Notes: generated by a model from the sequence alone, not told the origin. Positions 43,457-51,643 are shown, counted from the stretch's first letter. The stretch is 64,000 nucleotides of DNA from an uncultured Collinsella sp. (GCA_900539035.1 UQAU01000003.1:1-64000), one strand, 5' to 3'. Numbers and translations: made by a program.

Positions 43457-44506
43457 ATGCCAAACGAGAACAGCTACGAAGTCGCGGTGCAAAAGAGCAA
43501 CGCCATTCGCGAGGGCCTGGCCAAAACGCCCGAGAAGTTCACCATGCTCACCGGTGATCGCCCCACCGGCCGTCTGCACCTGGGCCACTACTTTGGCACC
43601 CTCAAGGGCCGTGTTGAACTGCAGAACATGGGCGCCAAGACCAACGTGCTCATCGCCGACTACCAGGTCATCACCGACCGCGACACCACCGAGCATATCC
43701 AGGACAACGTGTACAACATGGTCATGGACTACCTTGCCTGCGGTATCGACCCCGACAAGACCATGATCTACGCTCACTCCGCCGTGCCCGCCGCAAACCA
43801 GCTCATGCTGCCGTTCCTGTCACTGGTCTCCGAGGCCGAGCTGGCGCGCAACCCCACCGTCAAGGCCGAGATGGAGGCCTCGGGCCACGAGCTTACCGGC
43901 CTTCTTCTCACCTACCCGGTGCACCAGGCCTGCGACATCCTGTTCTGCAAGGGCAACGTGGTGCCCGTCGGTCGCGACCAGCTGCCGCACATCGAGCTTA
44001 CCCGCACCATCGCACGCCGCTTTAACAACCGCTACGGCAAGGTATTTCCCGAGGTCGAGGCACTGCTGTCCGAGACCCCGCTACTGCCCGGCCTTGACGG
44101 TCGCAAGATGAGCAAGAGCTACGGCAACGCCATCAACATCTCGATGACCGCTGAGGAGACGGCCAAGCGCATCAAGAAGAGCCAGACCGACTCTGAGCGC
44201 ATGATCACGTTCGATCCCGAGAACCGCCCCGGCGTGTCCGGTTTGCTTTCGACGGCCGCCATCTGCACCGGTCGCTCCGAGGTCGAAATTGCCGAGGAGA
44301 TTGGCATGGGCGGCTCCGGCCAGCTCAAGAAGTACGTGACCGAGGCCGTCAACGAGTACTTCGCACCTATCCGCGAGCGTCGCCAGCGCTACGAGAACGA
44401 TCTGGATTACGTAAAGGACGTGCTGCACGAGGGCAACCGTCGCGCCAACGAGATCGCCGAGCAGACCCTGGCAGAGGTTCAGGACGCCATGGGTATGGTG
44501 TACTAG
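43457..44506 (+). CDS. trpS: Tryptophanyl-tRNA synthetase
   Basis: 349 residues, a class I synthetase. The ATP site is GDRPTGRLHLGHYFG (HIGH variant), and KMSKS is present in GRKMSKSYGNAI. Tryptophan-recognition segments YQVITDRD and PVHQACDILF are also seen. The protein is a little longer than the B. stearothermophilus enzyme. Start ATG 43457 follows TTAGGAGC; the frame open to 43427 is not used. A strong terminator follows at 44541. Confidence 0.96.
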   Translation: MPNENSYEVAVQKSNAIREGLAKTPEKFTMLTGDRPTGRLHLGHYFGTLKGRVELQNMGAKTNVLIADYQVITDRDTTEHIQDNVYNMVMDYLACGIDPDKTMIYAHSAVPAANQLMLPFLSLVSEAELARNPTVKAEMEASGHELTGLLLTYPVHQACDILFCKGNVVPVGRDQLPHIELTRTIARRFNNRYGKVFPEVEALLSETPLLPGLDGRKMSKSYGNAINISMTAEETAKRIKKSQTDSERMITFDPENRPGVSGLLSTAAICTGRSEVEIAEEIGMGGSGQLKKYVTEAVNEYFAPIRERRQRYENDLDYVKDVLHEGNRRANEIAEQTLAEVQDAMGMVY

Positions 44507-44540
44507 ACCGATCTGCTGGCTTGAGCTTTCGATTGCTATA

Positions 44541-44569
44541 GGGCGGGCGCTACGGCGTCCGCCTTTTTT
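44541..44569 (+). terminator. Intrinsic terminator after trpS
   Basis: GGGCGGGCGCTACGGCGTCCGCC with TTTTTT, 35 bases past the stop. Confidence 0.88.
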
Positions 44570-44834
44570 GGAGCCGGACCGCTTCGGCTCCGTCCATCGC
44601 ACTCCCCCGACAAACAGGAACAGGCCCGCCGGCAGTTAGTTGCCAGCGGGCCTGTTCCCGAAGTACACCGTTGAATCGCACAGAGGGGAGGGATGCGAAT
44701 CAAACTCAACAGGGCAGGCTTTTTCATCGCCTATGGCCTGCTCCGTTGCTGAAACCAATATAGTTCACCGTGGTTTACTTTTTGACGACAAAATACGCCG
44801 CCATAGCTTCTCCATAAGTTAGCCCAAGTAAACT
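44570..44834. other. Structured intergenic region with hairpins and a possible 19-codon leader peptide
   Basis: Between trpS and the ogt-like gene (384 bases in all). A 13-bp hairpin GGAACAGGCCCGC/GCGGGCCTGTTCC spans 44616-44660. Just after it, GAGGGGAGGG precedes an ATG at 44693 that opens a 19-codon frame ending at 44752 (MRIKLNRAGFFIAYGLLRC). The frame itself contains GCAGGC/GCCTGC arms. No longer gene is present. A short peptide or a leader-type RNA is possible; nothing proves either. Confidence 0.3.
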
Positions 44835-44873
44835 AAACCACCACAAAGGGGACAGGCACCTTTGTGGTGGTTT
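44835..44873. repeat. Intergenic hairpin family 1, copy 3
   Basis: AAACCACCACAAAGGGGACAGGCACCTTTGTGGTGGTTT next to the stop of the ogt-like gene. Confidence 0.85.
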
Positions 44874-44890
44874 ACGCCACGGCAGAGCCG

Positions 44891-45211
44891 CTAGAGCCCC
44901 GCTGGCCAGCGACAGGCGGCCAAGTCGACGTGCATGTCGTCCTTAAACGCCACACCCTCCCCTAGCAAAAGCTCACGTTGAGCATCGGGGCCGCCAAAGG
45001 CAAAGCCTTCGCAAATGCGACCGTCGGCAAACACCACGCGATGACAGGGAATCTCGCCGGGGCGCGGATTACTATGCAGGGCATACCCCACGTACCGCGC
45101 ACTTCGTGGACGACCGGCAAGCAGCGCCACCTGGCCATACGTGGCGACCATCCCCTCGGGGATCTGCTCGACCACCTCGTACACCCGTTCAAAAAAGCCC
45201 TCAGACGCCAT
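44891..45211 (-). CDS. MGMT-family DNA alkyltransferase-like protein
   Basis: 106 residues, only the C-terminal DNA-binding/catalytic domain of methylguanine-DNA methyltransferases: YEVVEQIPEGMVATYGQVALLAG, RSARYVGYALHSNP, and IPCHRVVFADG, with the acceptor Cys present (PCHR). The stand-alone size resembles alkyltransferase-like (ATL) proteins, but those have Trp in place of Cys, so this may be an active minimal enzyme. GGAGCGAGC precedes the ATG at 45211. It is flanked on both sides by family 1 hairpins. Confidence 0.88.
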   Translation of the reverse strand: MASEGFFERVYEVVEQIPEGMVATYGQVALLAGRPRSARYVGYALHSNPRPGEIPCHRVVFADGRICEGFAFGGPDAQRELLLGEGVAFKDDMHVDLAACRWPAGL

Positions 45212-45238
45212 TGCTCGCTCCCTTCCACCCGGAAAGCA

Positions 45239-45280
45239 TAAACCACCACAAAGGTGTCTGTCCCCTTTGTGGTGGTTTAT
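45239..45280. repeat. Intergenic hairpin family 1, copy 4 (reversed core)
   Basis: AAACCACCACAAAGGTGTCTGTCCCCTTTGTGGTGGTTT. The loop is the reverse complement of the usual core with one base change (GGTGTCTGTCCCC). Confidence 0.82.
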
Positions 45281-45290
45281 GGCAGGTCGG

Positions 45291-46145
45291 TTAGTTGGCG
45301 GGCTGGAAGAAGGCTACTGCTACGGCGCCGGGGCCTACGTGGGTGCCGATGGTGGCGCCAATGGTGTGAACGGGCAGTTCACCCTCGGTGTGACCAGCCC
45401 ACAGTGCCGCGCTGTCCTCGATATACTTCTTGAGCACCGCATCCGAAAGGCCCGTATAGCCGAGCGCCAGCGGCATGGAAAAGTCGATGCCGCCCGCCTT
45501 TTCGACCTTTTGGTTCAGCAGGTTGCGGCCGTTCTTGGAACCGCGCGCCTTGCCCAGCTGCACGATCAGACCGTCCTCAACAGCCACCACGGGCTTTACG
45601 TTGAGCAGCGTGCCCACGGCGCCGGCCGCAGCAGACAGACGACCGCCGCGCACCAGGTACTCCAGCGTCTCGAGCAGGCCGATAACCACCACACGGTCGC
45701 GCACGGCCTCGACAGCCGCCGCGACCTGAGATGCACTGCGGCCCTCGTCCACCAAGCGCAGCGCATACTCGACCAGGACGCGCTCGCCCAGGGTAACGTT
45801 GTTGCTGTCTACCACGAACACGTCACCACCTGGCGCCTCGGCAAGTGCGGTACGGGCACTCTGATTGGTGCCTGATAGCTTAGCGCCCACGGTAATAATC
45901 ACAGCCTCATCGCCGGCTTCACGAACCTCGGCGATGGCCTGCGAAAACGCGTACGGGTTGACCTGGCCGGTCTTGGGCAGCTCATCGCGCTCCACGAGCA
46001 TCTCGTAAAAGCGCTGGTGATCGATGTCGATGCCATCCATGTACACATCGGTGCCAAAGGTGACGGACAGCGGCAAAACGGCCAGTGCTGGGTGCTCGGC
46101 CGGCGACATATCGCTTGCGGAATCGGTAATAATGCGGACGGACAT
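45291..46145 (-). CDS. DegV family fatty-acid-binding protein
   Basis: 284 residues. DegV/FakB proteins bind a fatty acid for phosphorylation by FakA. Seen: RIITDSASDMSP, the TSQPNP-like TGQVNPYAF, the acyl-contacting GAKLSGTNQSA, the VVDSNNVTLGERVLVEYA segment and the LLNVKPVVAVEDG strand. Start ATG 46145 has AAAGGATT upstream; the open frame to 46250 lacks a site. The MarR regulator gene lies 119 bases upstream on the same strand and may control it, since FapR- or MarR-type regulators often govern lipid genes (inference). Confidence 0.92.
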   Translation of the reverse strand: MSVRIITDSASDMSPAEHPALAVLPLSVTFGTDVYMDGIDIDHQRFYEMLVERDELPKTGQVNPYAFSQAIAEVREAGDEAVIITVGAKLSGTNQSARTALAEAPGGDVFVVDSNNVTLGERVLVEYALRLVDEGRSASQVAAAVEAVRDRVVVIGLLETLEYLVRGGRLSAAAGAVGTLLNVKPVVAVEDGLIVQLGKARGSKNGRNLLNQKVEKAGGIDFSMPLALGYTGLSDAVLKKYIEDSAALWAGHTEGELPVHTIGATIGTHVGPGAVAVAFFQPAN

Positions 46146-46264
46146 AGCGAATCCTTTCTTGCGCAGGTCCCGCGCAGGGAATTTTGACAGCAAGGCCCCG
46201 GCACGGTATACGCGCTCAAACAGGACTATGCAGTTGTTAATTGGAAGCAAATGCCTTGGCGGCC

Positions 46265-46714
46265 TTAGATCTCGCGCAGGGTGTTGAGAATCGTGCGCAG
46301 CGACGCATACATCTGCTCGCGCTGCTCCACACCCATAGCCTTACCGGTGGTATCGAGCACCTCGCGAATGATGCGGTCCGCCTCGCTCATGCTCTCGCCG
46401 CCCAGAGCGGTCAGGCGCACCGGAGCACGATACTTAACGGCAGCATCGCCCGAATCGTCGACCTCGACGTAGCCGCCCTCCTCCAGATGCGCGAGCGTAC
46501 GCGAGACGGCGGCGCGGGTCACGCCTGCCATGCGGGCGAGGTCAGCGCCAGTCAGGCCGTCCTTGCTGCGCTCAAGATAGTACAGGCACATAACGTCGGA
46601 GCCCTTGAGGCCCAGCCTTGCGCCCTCGGATGTCTTAATGCGCTGGATCTCCTTGTAGAGCCCGCTGATCAGTCCGACAAAGTCCTCGAAACGTGTCTCG
46701 TCGTTCTGCTGCAT
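46265..46714 (-). CDS. MarR-family transcriptional regulator
   Basis: 149 residues. Winged helix-turn-helix: LKGSDVMCLYYLERSKDGLTGADLARMAGVTRAAVSRTLAHLEEGGYVEVDDSGDAAVKYRAPVRLTALG. N- and C-terminal helices form the dimer interface as in MarR. Start ATG 46714 is preferred over the frame open to 46792; a GAAAGG lies 13 bases upstream. It probably regulates itself or the downstream degV gene; no palindrome was identified with confidence. Confidence 0.88.
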   Translation of the reverse strand: MQQNDETRFEDFVGLISGLYKEIQRIKTSEGARLGLKGSDVMCLYYLERSKDGLTGADLARMAGVTRAAVSRTLAHLEEGGYVEVDDSGDAAVKYRAPVRLTALGGESMSEADRIIREVLDTTGKAMGVEQREQMYASLRTILNTLREI

Positions 46715-46817
46715 GGGAGACGACCGCCTTTCGCTTGCATAATGCTTACGGGTAAACATCTTAGCCGTACTTAACGGCCGCCAGCCCTGCACGCCCTATT
46801 TGTTAACCCATCAACAT

Positions 46818-46858
46818 AAAAACCACCACAAAGGGGACAGGCGCCTTTGTGGTGGTTT
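46818..46858. repeat. Intergenic hairpin family 1, copy 5
   Basis: AAACCACCACAAAGGGGACAGGCGCCTTTGTGGTGGTTT; GCGCC instead of GCACC in the core. Confidence 0.85.
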
Positions 46859-46866
46859 GGGCCGAG

Positions 46867-47586
46867 CTACAGTTCCACGCGCGGGTTGTCGCGGGTCACA
46901 AGCGTCTTAACGACAACCGTCGCCCCCAGATAACGCTCGAGCAGATCGGCAAGACGGTCGATGGCGGCCCGACAGTCCCCCATTCGCTCGGGCTCTACGC
47001 ACTCAATCGCCAGGAACGCGTCGGCCGAATCGTCGGAAAGGGCAGTTCGAACGCCGTCGCGCCAGTTCCAGCAGCGGCACACGGCGCCCGCATCATCGAT
47101 GTAGGCAAGCCCGCCGGGCAACGTCGGGTCATCCACTTCCTCGCCAAGCGGCAGGAACGCATCCCCGCCATCAGTGACCGCCAGGCGCAAATCGCCCTCG
47201 ATAGCATGTAGGTCCTCGCCTCCGACGGGCAGCGCGTAGGTCAGCGACACCGTGTTGTAGATGTCCACCGCGGGCGTAATGTGGCCCACAGGCTTGCCCT
47301 TAAGCACGCGCTTGAGCAAGTTCTCGATCGAGCAGCGGGCGCCCTTTTTGGTCTTGAACAGACGATAGGCCTCGCGCCATGCCTTGACCGGTGCGTTCTC
47401 GCTGATAATATCGCTGGTCAGGTGGCGCTCCGCATCGATGTTGGCGCGATCGAGCAACGCGGCGATCGCGTCCACGTCCTCCTGGGGAATCTGAGCCGCG
47501 GGCTTCATGCCCTCCACGACCACAACGCCGATGGCTGCCTGCGGAAACAGCTCCCAAAACGAATCCTCGGCAACAAAGCTCTTCAT
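46867..47586 (-). CDS. B3/B4 tRNA-binding domain protein
   Basis: 239 residues. The protein matches the stand-alone B3/B4 domain (PF03483), homologous to the editing domain of phenylalanyl-tRNA synthetase beta: SFWELFPQAAIGVVVVEG, SDIISENAPVKAWREAYRLFKTKKGARCSIENLLKRVLKG, and the VDIYNTVSLTYALPVGGEDL strand are typical. Such proteins may edit mischarged tRNA, unproven here. ATG 47586 follows GGGAGAG. A terminator-like hairpin lies in its leader (47634-47694), suggesting attenuation. Confidence 0.88.
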   Translation of the reverse strand: MKSFVAEDSFWELFPQAAIGVVVVEGMKPAAQIPQEDVDAIAALLDRANIDAERHLTSDIISENAPVKAWREAYRLFKTKKGARCSIENLLKRVLKGKPVGHITPAVDIYNTVSLTYALPVGGEDLHAIEGDLRLAVTDGGDAFLPLGEEVDDPTLPGGLAYIDDAGAVCRCWNWRDGVRTALSDDSADAFLAIECVEPERMGDCRAAIDRLADLLERYLGATVVVKTLVTRDNPRVEL

Positions 47587-47633
47587 ATGCTCTCCCTTCA
47601 TAGCGTGCACCCGAGTGTGGGTGCCTAAACAAA

Positions 47634-47694
47634 AAGCGCCCTTACGACGGCCACCTTCAAAGTCCTACGGTGCCGCCACAAGAGCGCTTACGCT
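47634..47694 (-). promoter_or_regulatory. Attenuator-like hairpin in the leader of the B3/B4 gene
   Basis: On the minus strand AAGCGCTC...GGGCGCTTTTTG encloses an inner GGCACC/GGTGGCC stem, followed about 45 bases later by the ATG. Upstream is a GTCCCC-TTCTCCGGAT-GGGGAC hairpin and a clear promoter (TTGCTC-N17-TACAAT). A terminator between promoter and start predicts attenuation; no known riboswitch or T-box consensus could be matched. Confidence 0.55.
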
Positions 47695-47727
47695 GTCCCC
47701 ATCCGGAGAAGGGGACGATATGTCAGG

Positions 47728-47757
47728 CGTATTGTAACCCGAGTCATCCACACGAGC
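47728..47757 (-). promoter_or_regulatory. Promoter of the B3/B4 gene leader
   Basis: On the minus strand TTGCTC, 17 bases, TACAAT. Transcription would begin just before the GTCCCC hairpin of the leader. Confidence 0.55.
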
Positions 47758-47758
47758 A

Positions 47759-47795
47759 AAACCACCACAAAGGTGCCCCCTTTATGATGGTTTTG
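47759..47795. repeat. Intergenic hairpin family 1, copy 6 (degenerate), probable pckA terminator
   Basis: AAAACCACCACAAAGGTGCCCCCTTTATGATGGTTTT: the left arm is intact and the right arm has two changes. It lies just after the pckA stop and ends in T on the minus strand. Confidence 0.7.
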
Positions 47796-47809
47796 AGTCT
47801 GAGGCGACG

Positions 47810-49480
47810 CTAGTGGCGGAGTCCCAGCAGGCCGCGGCCGCGATGACGGGCCTCGGCGGACACCTGAGCGTGCGGGCCGGCGGCCTTGACGGATTCGGGC
47901 AGGTGCGAGTACTTCTTCTCGAAGTTCTCCTCAAACATCACCGCCAGGTTGTGCGCTGCCTCGTCGTAGCGCGCGGTGCTCTGCCAGTATTGGCGCGGCA
48001 CCAGGATGCCATCGGGCACGCCGTGGCACGTTGTGGGAATGTCGACGTTAAAGATGTCGTCGTGCACGAACTCGCTGTCCTCGATGGTGCCGTCGAGGGC
48101 GCGTGCGACCAGCGAGCGCGTGTAGGCAAGCTCGATGCGATGGCCCACGCCGTAGCCGCCGCCAATCCAGCCGGTGTTGACCAGGTACACGCGCGTGCGG
48201 CCGTCGGCAATGCGCTCGCCGAGCATCTTGGCGTAAACCATGGGGTCGAGTGGCATAAACGGCTCGCCGAAAAGCGAAGAGAACGTGGGCGTGGGCTCGG
48301 TGACGCCGACCTCGGTGCCGGGAATCTTAGCCGTAAAGCCCGTCACAAAGTGGTACATGGCGGCGTCGGCCGTCAGACGCGAGATGGGCGGCAGCACGCC
48401 AAAAGCGTCGCAAGTCAGGAACAGCACGACACTCGGAGTGGTGCCCATGCCCTTAGTCCACGCGTTAGGAATGTGCTCCACGGGATAGGCCACGCGCGTG
48501 TTGTGCGTGATCGAGATGTCATCGTAGTTGGGCTTGCGGTTCTCGTCGAGCACCACGTTTTCGCAGATCGCGCCAAAGCGGACAGCGTTGAAGATCTCGG
48601 GCTCGTGGAAGGCGTCCAGGCCCTCGCATTTGGCGTAGCAGCCACCCTCGATATTGAAGATACCCATGTCGGACCAACCGTGCTCGTCGTCGCCGATCAG
48701 CAGGCGCGTGGGGTTGGCAGAAAGCGTGGTCTTGCCCGTGCCGGACAGGCCAAAGAACACGGCAGTCTCGTGCGTGACGGGATCCATGCTGGCCGAGCAG
48801 TGCATGGGCAGCACGTCGTCCTCGACGGGCAGCAGATAGTTCATGACGCTAAAGATCGACTTTTTAATCTCGCCGGAGTAGCCGGTGCCGGCGACCAGAA
48901 TCACGCGTTCCTGGAAGTTGATGACCACGGCAGCGCTGGAATTGAGGCCCTTGATGGCGGGGTCGCACTGGTAACCGGGCGCTGCGAGCACGCAGAAGTC
49001 GGGCTCACCGGTGCGCGCGATTTCGCGGGCGAGCGGGCGGGCGAGCATCTGCTTAATAAAGAGTGCCTGGCTGGCACGCTCGCAGGCAACGAGCAGTCGA
49101 CGCGTGTGGTTACGGTCGGCGCCTGCCATGCCGCGGGTAACGAACACGTCGCGCTCGTTGAGATAGTCGACGATGCCGGCCTTGATGGCCTCATAGCTCT
49201 CGACGGACAGCGGACGGTTGACCGCGCCCCAGGCGATCTTGTCGTGAACATCGGGGGTGTCAACGATAAAGCGATCGTTGGGAGAACGGCCGGTGCGCTC
49301 CCCCGTCTCGATCACCAGCGCGCCGTTGGATGCCATGCGGCCTTCTTCGCGGCGGATAGCGTACTCGACGAGCTCCGAGGCGGGTAGATCGACCAGCAGA
49401 CGGGGCTGACTCTCGGCGGGATCTTCAACGAGCGTAATACCAAAGTTGGACAAAACTTCTGCAGGGGTAACACCAGGCAT
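47810..49480 (-). CDS. pckA: Phosphoenolpyruvate carboxykinase (ATP)
   Basis: 556 residues. Converts oxaloacetate plus ATP to PEP, CO2 and ADP, or the reverse in anaerobic CO2 fixation. Motifs: GERTGRSPNDRFIVD, FGLSGTGKTTLSANP (P-loop, with the PEPCK kinase-1a motif), IGDDEHGWSD (kinase-2), and GYSGEIKKSIFSVMNY. It is slightly longer than E. coli PckA (540). Start ATG 49480 has AAAGGAGG; the frame open to 49594 is leader. A degenerate family 1 hairpin forms the terminator. Confidence 0.97.
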   Translation of the reverse strand: MPGVTPAEVLSNFGITLVEDPAESQPRLLVDLPASELVEYAIRREEGRMASNGALVIETGERTGRSPNDRFIVDTPDVHDKIAWGAVNRPLSVESYEAIKAGIVDYLNERDVFVTRGMAGADRNHTRRLLVACERASQALFIKQMLARPLAREIARTGEPDFCVLAAPGYQCDPAIKGLNSSAAVVINFQERVILVAGTGYSGEIKKSIFSVMNYLLPVEDDVLPMHCSASMDPVTHETAVFFGLSGTGKTTLSANPTRLLIGDDEHGWSDMGIFNIEGGCYAKCEGLDAFHEPEIFNAVRFGAICENVVLDENRKPNYDDISITHNTRVAYPVEHIPNAWTKGMGTTPSVVLFLTCDAFGVLPPISRLTADAAMYHFVTGFTAKIPGTEVGVTEPTPTFSSLFGEPFMPLDPMVYAKMLGERIADGRTRVYLVNTGWIGGGYGVGHRIELAYTRSLVARALDGTIEDSEFVHDDIFNVDIPTTCHGVPDGILVPRQYWQSTARYDEAAHNLAVMFEENFEKKYSHLPESVKAAGPHAQVSAEARHRGRGLLGLRH

Positions 49481-49621
49481 GGGGCCTCCTTTAAAAACGC
49501 GACACATGGACGCGGCGCGCACTTTACTCACGTAAAGTCCTTTGTACCCGATATGCAAAAACGTTTTTGCGGCAATGGTGAAGCGCCCGCCCAACGGTCA
49601 AAAATCGCAGACAAGCGGCCT

Positions 49622-49672
49622 AGTCATTGGGGACGTTCTTAAACGACTAGTCGTTGGGGACACTCCTTGAAC
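49622..49672. repeat. Intergenic repeat family 3, copy 2
   Basis: AGTCATTGGGGACGTTCTTAAACGACTAGTC followed by GTTGGGGACACTCCTTGAAC. Shares its core with 30378-30425. The GACTAGTC palindrome is included. Confidence 0.7.
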
Positions 49673-49696
49673 AGGCAACATTCAAGGAGTGTCCTC

Positions 49697-49763
49697 GGAT
49701 GCCGGCACTTAGGGACGTTCCCAAAGTGCCGGCACATAAGGAACGTCCCTAAGTGCCGACTAC
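49697..49763. repeat. Intergenic hairpin family 2, copies 2 and 3 in tandem
   Basis: GATGCCGGCACTTAGGGACGTTCCCAAAGTGCCGGCAC and then AAGGAACGTCCCTAAGTGCCGAC. The same GCCGGCAC arms and GGGACGTTCCC core as at 37029. Confidence 0.75.
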
Positions 49764-49784
49764 TGAATGGCGCCGCCGAAATTA

Positions 49785-49832
49785 TTGAACAACCTGTTCA
49801 AAAACACGTGCGGACACCGCGGTGTCTATACT
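49785..49832. promoter_or_regulatory. Two palindromes and a TATACT -10 upstream of the flippase gene
   Basis: TTGAACA-ACC-TGTTCAA at 49785-49801 and a perfect 14-bp GACACCGCGGTGTC at 49813-49826 that abuts a TATACT (49827-49832). A regulator binding either would sit on or next to the promoter. Confidence 0.5.
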
Positions 49833-49859
49833 AGAGCGCAGCAATAGAAAGGAACCGCC

Positions 49860-51440
49860 TTGAGCATCACGCCCCTCGATAGCATTCGCCGCGCCATCGC
49901 CCGCCGCAACGGCATCTCCAACTCCGCTGCATCGAGAGACGGCGCCGCGAAGGCCCAGGGCGGCCGCATCGAGAACGGCCTCTTCCCTGCCTCGCACACT
50001 GCCGAGGAACTCGCACGCATCCAAGAGCTGAGTCAGCGCAACGCCGGCGGGCCCGATAGCAGCCAAGCCACACGTCGCCGGCGCGAACGCGATCGCAAGC
50101 CCGGCCCCGTCCGTCGCATGGTCAACGCTTGGTGGAACCGCCTGCTCGGCGCCGTCTACGGCGGCGGCTTCTCCATGCAGGAAGCGGAATACGAGGAGCA
50201 CGCCACCAGTCGCGACTATCTTTGGAACACCCTCGGCACCGCCGTGTGGGGCTTGGCGTTTCCGCTGCTCACCATCGTGTCTACGCAGCTCGTGGGCGCC
50301 GAAGAGGCAGGCAAGTTCTCCATCGCCTTTGTCACCGGCACGCTCATCATGATCGCGTGCAACTACGGCGTGCGCAATTTCCAGGTCTCGGATATCGACG
50401 AAAAGACGTCCTTTGCCTCCTACCAGCTCAATCGCTGGCTTTGCGGAACGCTCGCCCTAGGCTGCGGCCTCATGTACAGCAGCGCCCGCGGCTATGACGC
50501 GCAAATGGCGACGATCGGCCTGGGCGTCTACCTGTATAAGGTCATCGACGGCGTCTCCGACGTGTACGAAGGCCGCCTACAGCAGGCCGACAAGCTCTAC
50601 CTGGCTGGCATGAGCCAAACGCTACGCTCCGTCGGCGTCATCGCGGTCTTCAGCGTGGCGCTGTTCCTCACGCGCAGCATGCCCATCGCGACCATGGCCA
50701 TGGGCATCGCCGCGATCGCCTCGCTCGTGCTGGTCACCACGCCGCTCGCCCTGCTCGAGACCGAAAAATCGCGCCGCGTGAGCCTGCGCGAGGTCGGCCA
50801 CCTGTTTGTCCAGTGCGCCCCACTCTTTGGCGCGCTATTCCTGTTCAATCTTATCGAGAGCATGCCCAAGTTTGTGATGGAAGGAACACTGGCCTACAAA
50901 TACCAGCTGTACTTTAATGCCCTGTTTTTTCCAGCTCAGGCTATTCTGTTGAGCATTGGATTTGTCTATAAACCGCAGCTCCTGCGCTTGTCGAGCATTT
51001 GGGCTAATCCTCGCAAGCGTCGTCGCTTTGACCTGATTATTGTTGCCGTTATGGCGCTGATCGTGGTCATCACCGGCGTGTGCGCCGCATTTATGGCAGG
51101 TCCCGGTATTCCCCTCATGAGCTTTATGTACGGTCTCAGCTTTGAGCGCTACCGTACGCTGGCGCTGCTGATGGTCGTCGCCGGCGGCGTCACCGCGGCC
51201 ATCGATTTTATCTACGCCATCATCACGGTGCTGCGCCATGCTGGCGACGTCACCAAAATCTACCTGATCTGCTTCGCCGTAAGCGTGGTGCTGCCGGTGA
51301 TCCTGATTAAGCTGCTGGGTCTGATGGGCGCTGTGGTGAGCTACCTAGCCATCATGGCCCTACTCCTGGTGCTGCTGATAATCGAGTACGCCCACATCCG
51401 CCAACGCATCGAACGCGACCGCAACCCGTACGGAGCCTAA
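49860..51440 (+). CDS. Polysaccharide flippase-like multidrug/oligosaccharidyl-lipid/polysaccharide (MOP) family protein
   Basis: 526 residues. The first 100 are cytoplasmic, Arg/Ala-rich and disordered; then about twelve TM helices run to the end (YLWNTLGTAVWGLAFPLLTIVSTQLVGAEEAGKF onwards). The architecture is that of the Wzx/MATE-like polysaccharide flippase family, which exports lipid-linked repeat units. The start is TTG at 49860 with AGAAAGGAACC upstream. Two palindromes precede the promoter. No other polysaccharide genes flank it, so its substrate is unknown. Confidence 0.82.
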   Translation: MSITPLDSIRRAIARRNGISNSAASRDGAAKAQGGRIENGLFPASHTAEELARIQELSQRNAGGPDSSQATRRRRERDRKPGPVRRMVNAWWNRLLGAVYGGGFSMQEAEYEEHATSRDYLWNTLGTAVWGLAFPLLTIVSTQLVGAEEAGKFSIAFVTGTLIMIACNYGVRNFQVSDIDEKTSFASYQLNRWLCGTLALGCGLMYSSARGYDAQMATIGLGVYLYKVIDGVSDVYEGRLQQADKLYLAGMSQTLRSVGVIAVFSVALFLTRSMPIATMAMGIAAIASLVLVTTPLALLETEKSRRVSLREVGHLFVQCAPLFGALFLFNLIESMPKFVMEGTLAYKYQLYFNALFFPAQAILLSIGFVYKPQLLRLSSIWANPRKRRRFDLIIVAVMALIVVITGVCAAFMAGPGIPLMSFMYGLSFERYRTLALLMVVAGGVTAAIDFIYAIITVLRHAGDVTKIYLICFAVSVVLPVILIKLLGLMGAVVSYLAIMALLLVLLIIEYAHIRQRIERDRNPYGA

Positions 51441-51520
51441 TTAGCTGCCCCGGTCACCGGAATTTGCGATGGAATCGCCCCGGCTGGGATCTCGTTGAAG
51501 ACAATATGCATCACGCAAAA

Positions 51521-51643
51521 CTAAGTGAGTAGACTTTTACCGAATCCCGGACCACACCGGCAAAGCACAAGTCCGTGACCTGCGGTTTTATTGAGGCAAA
51601 TATGTTGGGTGCTCGGCATTTCCAAAAAAGTCTACTCACTTAG
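51521..51643. repeat. 123-bp element with perfect 18-bp inverted ends
   Basis: CTAAGTGAGTAGACTTTT (51521-51538) and AAAAGTCTACTCACTTAG (51626-51643) are exact reverse complements flanking a gene-free centre. It is within the 318-base gap between the flippase and phosphoesterase genes. MITE- or REP-like. Confidence 0.75.

Noticed and set aside
47634..47757. T-box or other named riboswitch before the B3/B4 gene
   Set aside because: The TGGNACCGCG T-box core is absent, and TPP, SAM, glycine, fluoride and guanidine consensus segments do not fit. Only a promoter, hairpin and terminator can be supported.
33425..47795. CRISPR array from the repeated hairpins
   Set aside because: The copies are single, kilobases apart and palindromic, with no regular spacers.
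49785..49801. LexA/SOS box (GAAC-N4-GTTC)
   Set aside because: The spacer is N5, and the downstream gene is a flippase, so it is kept only as an unassigned palindrome.
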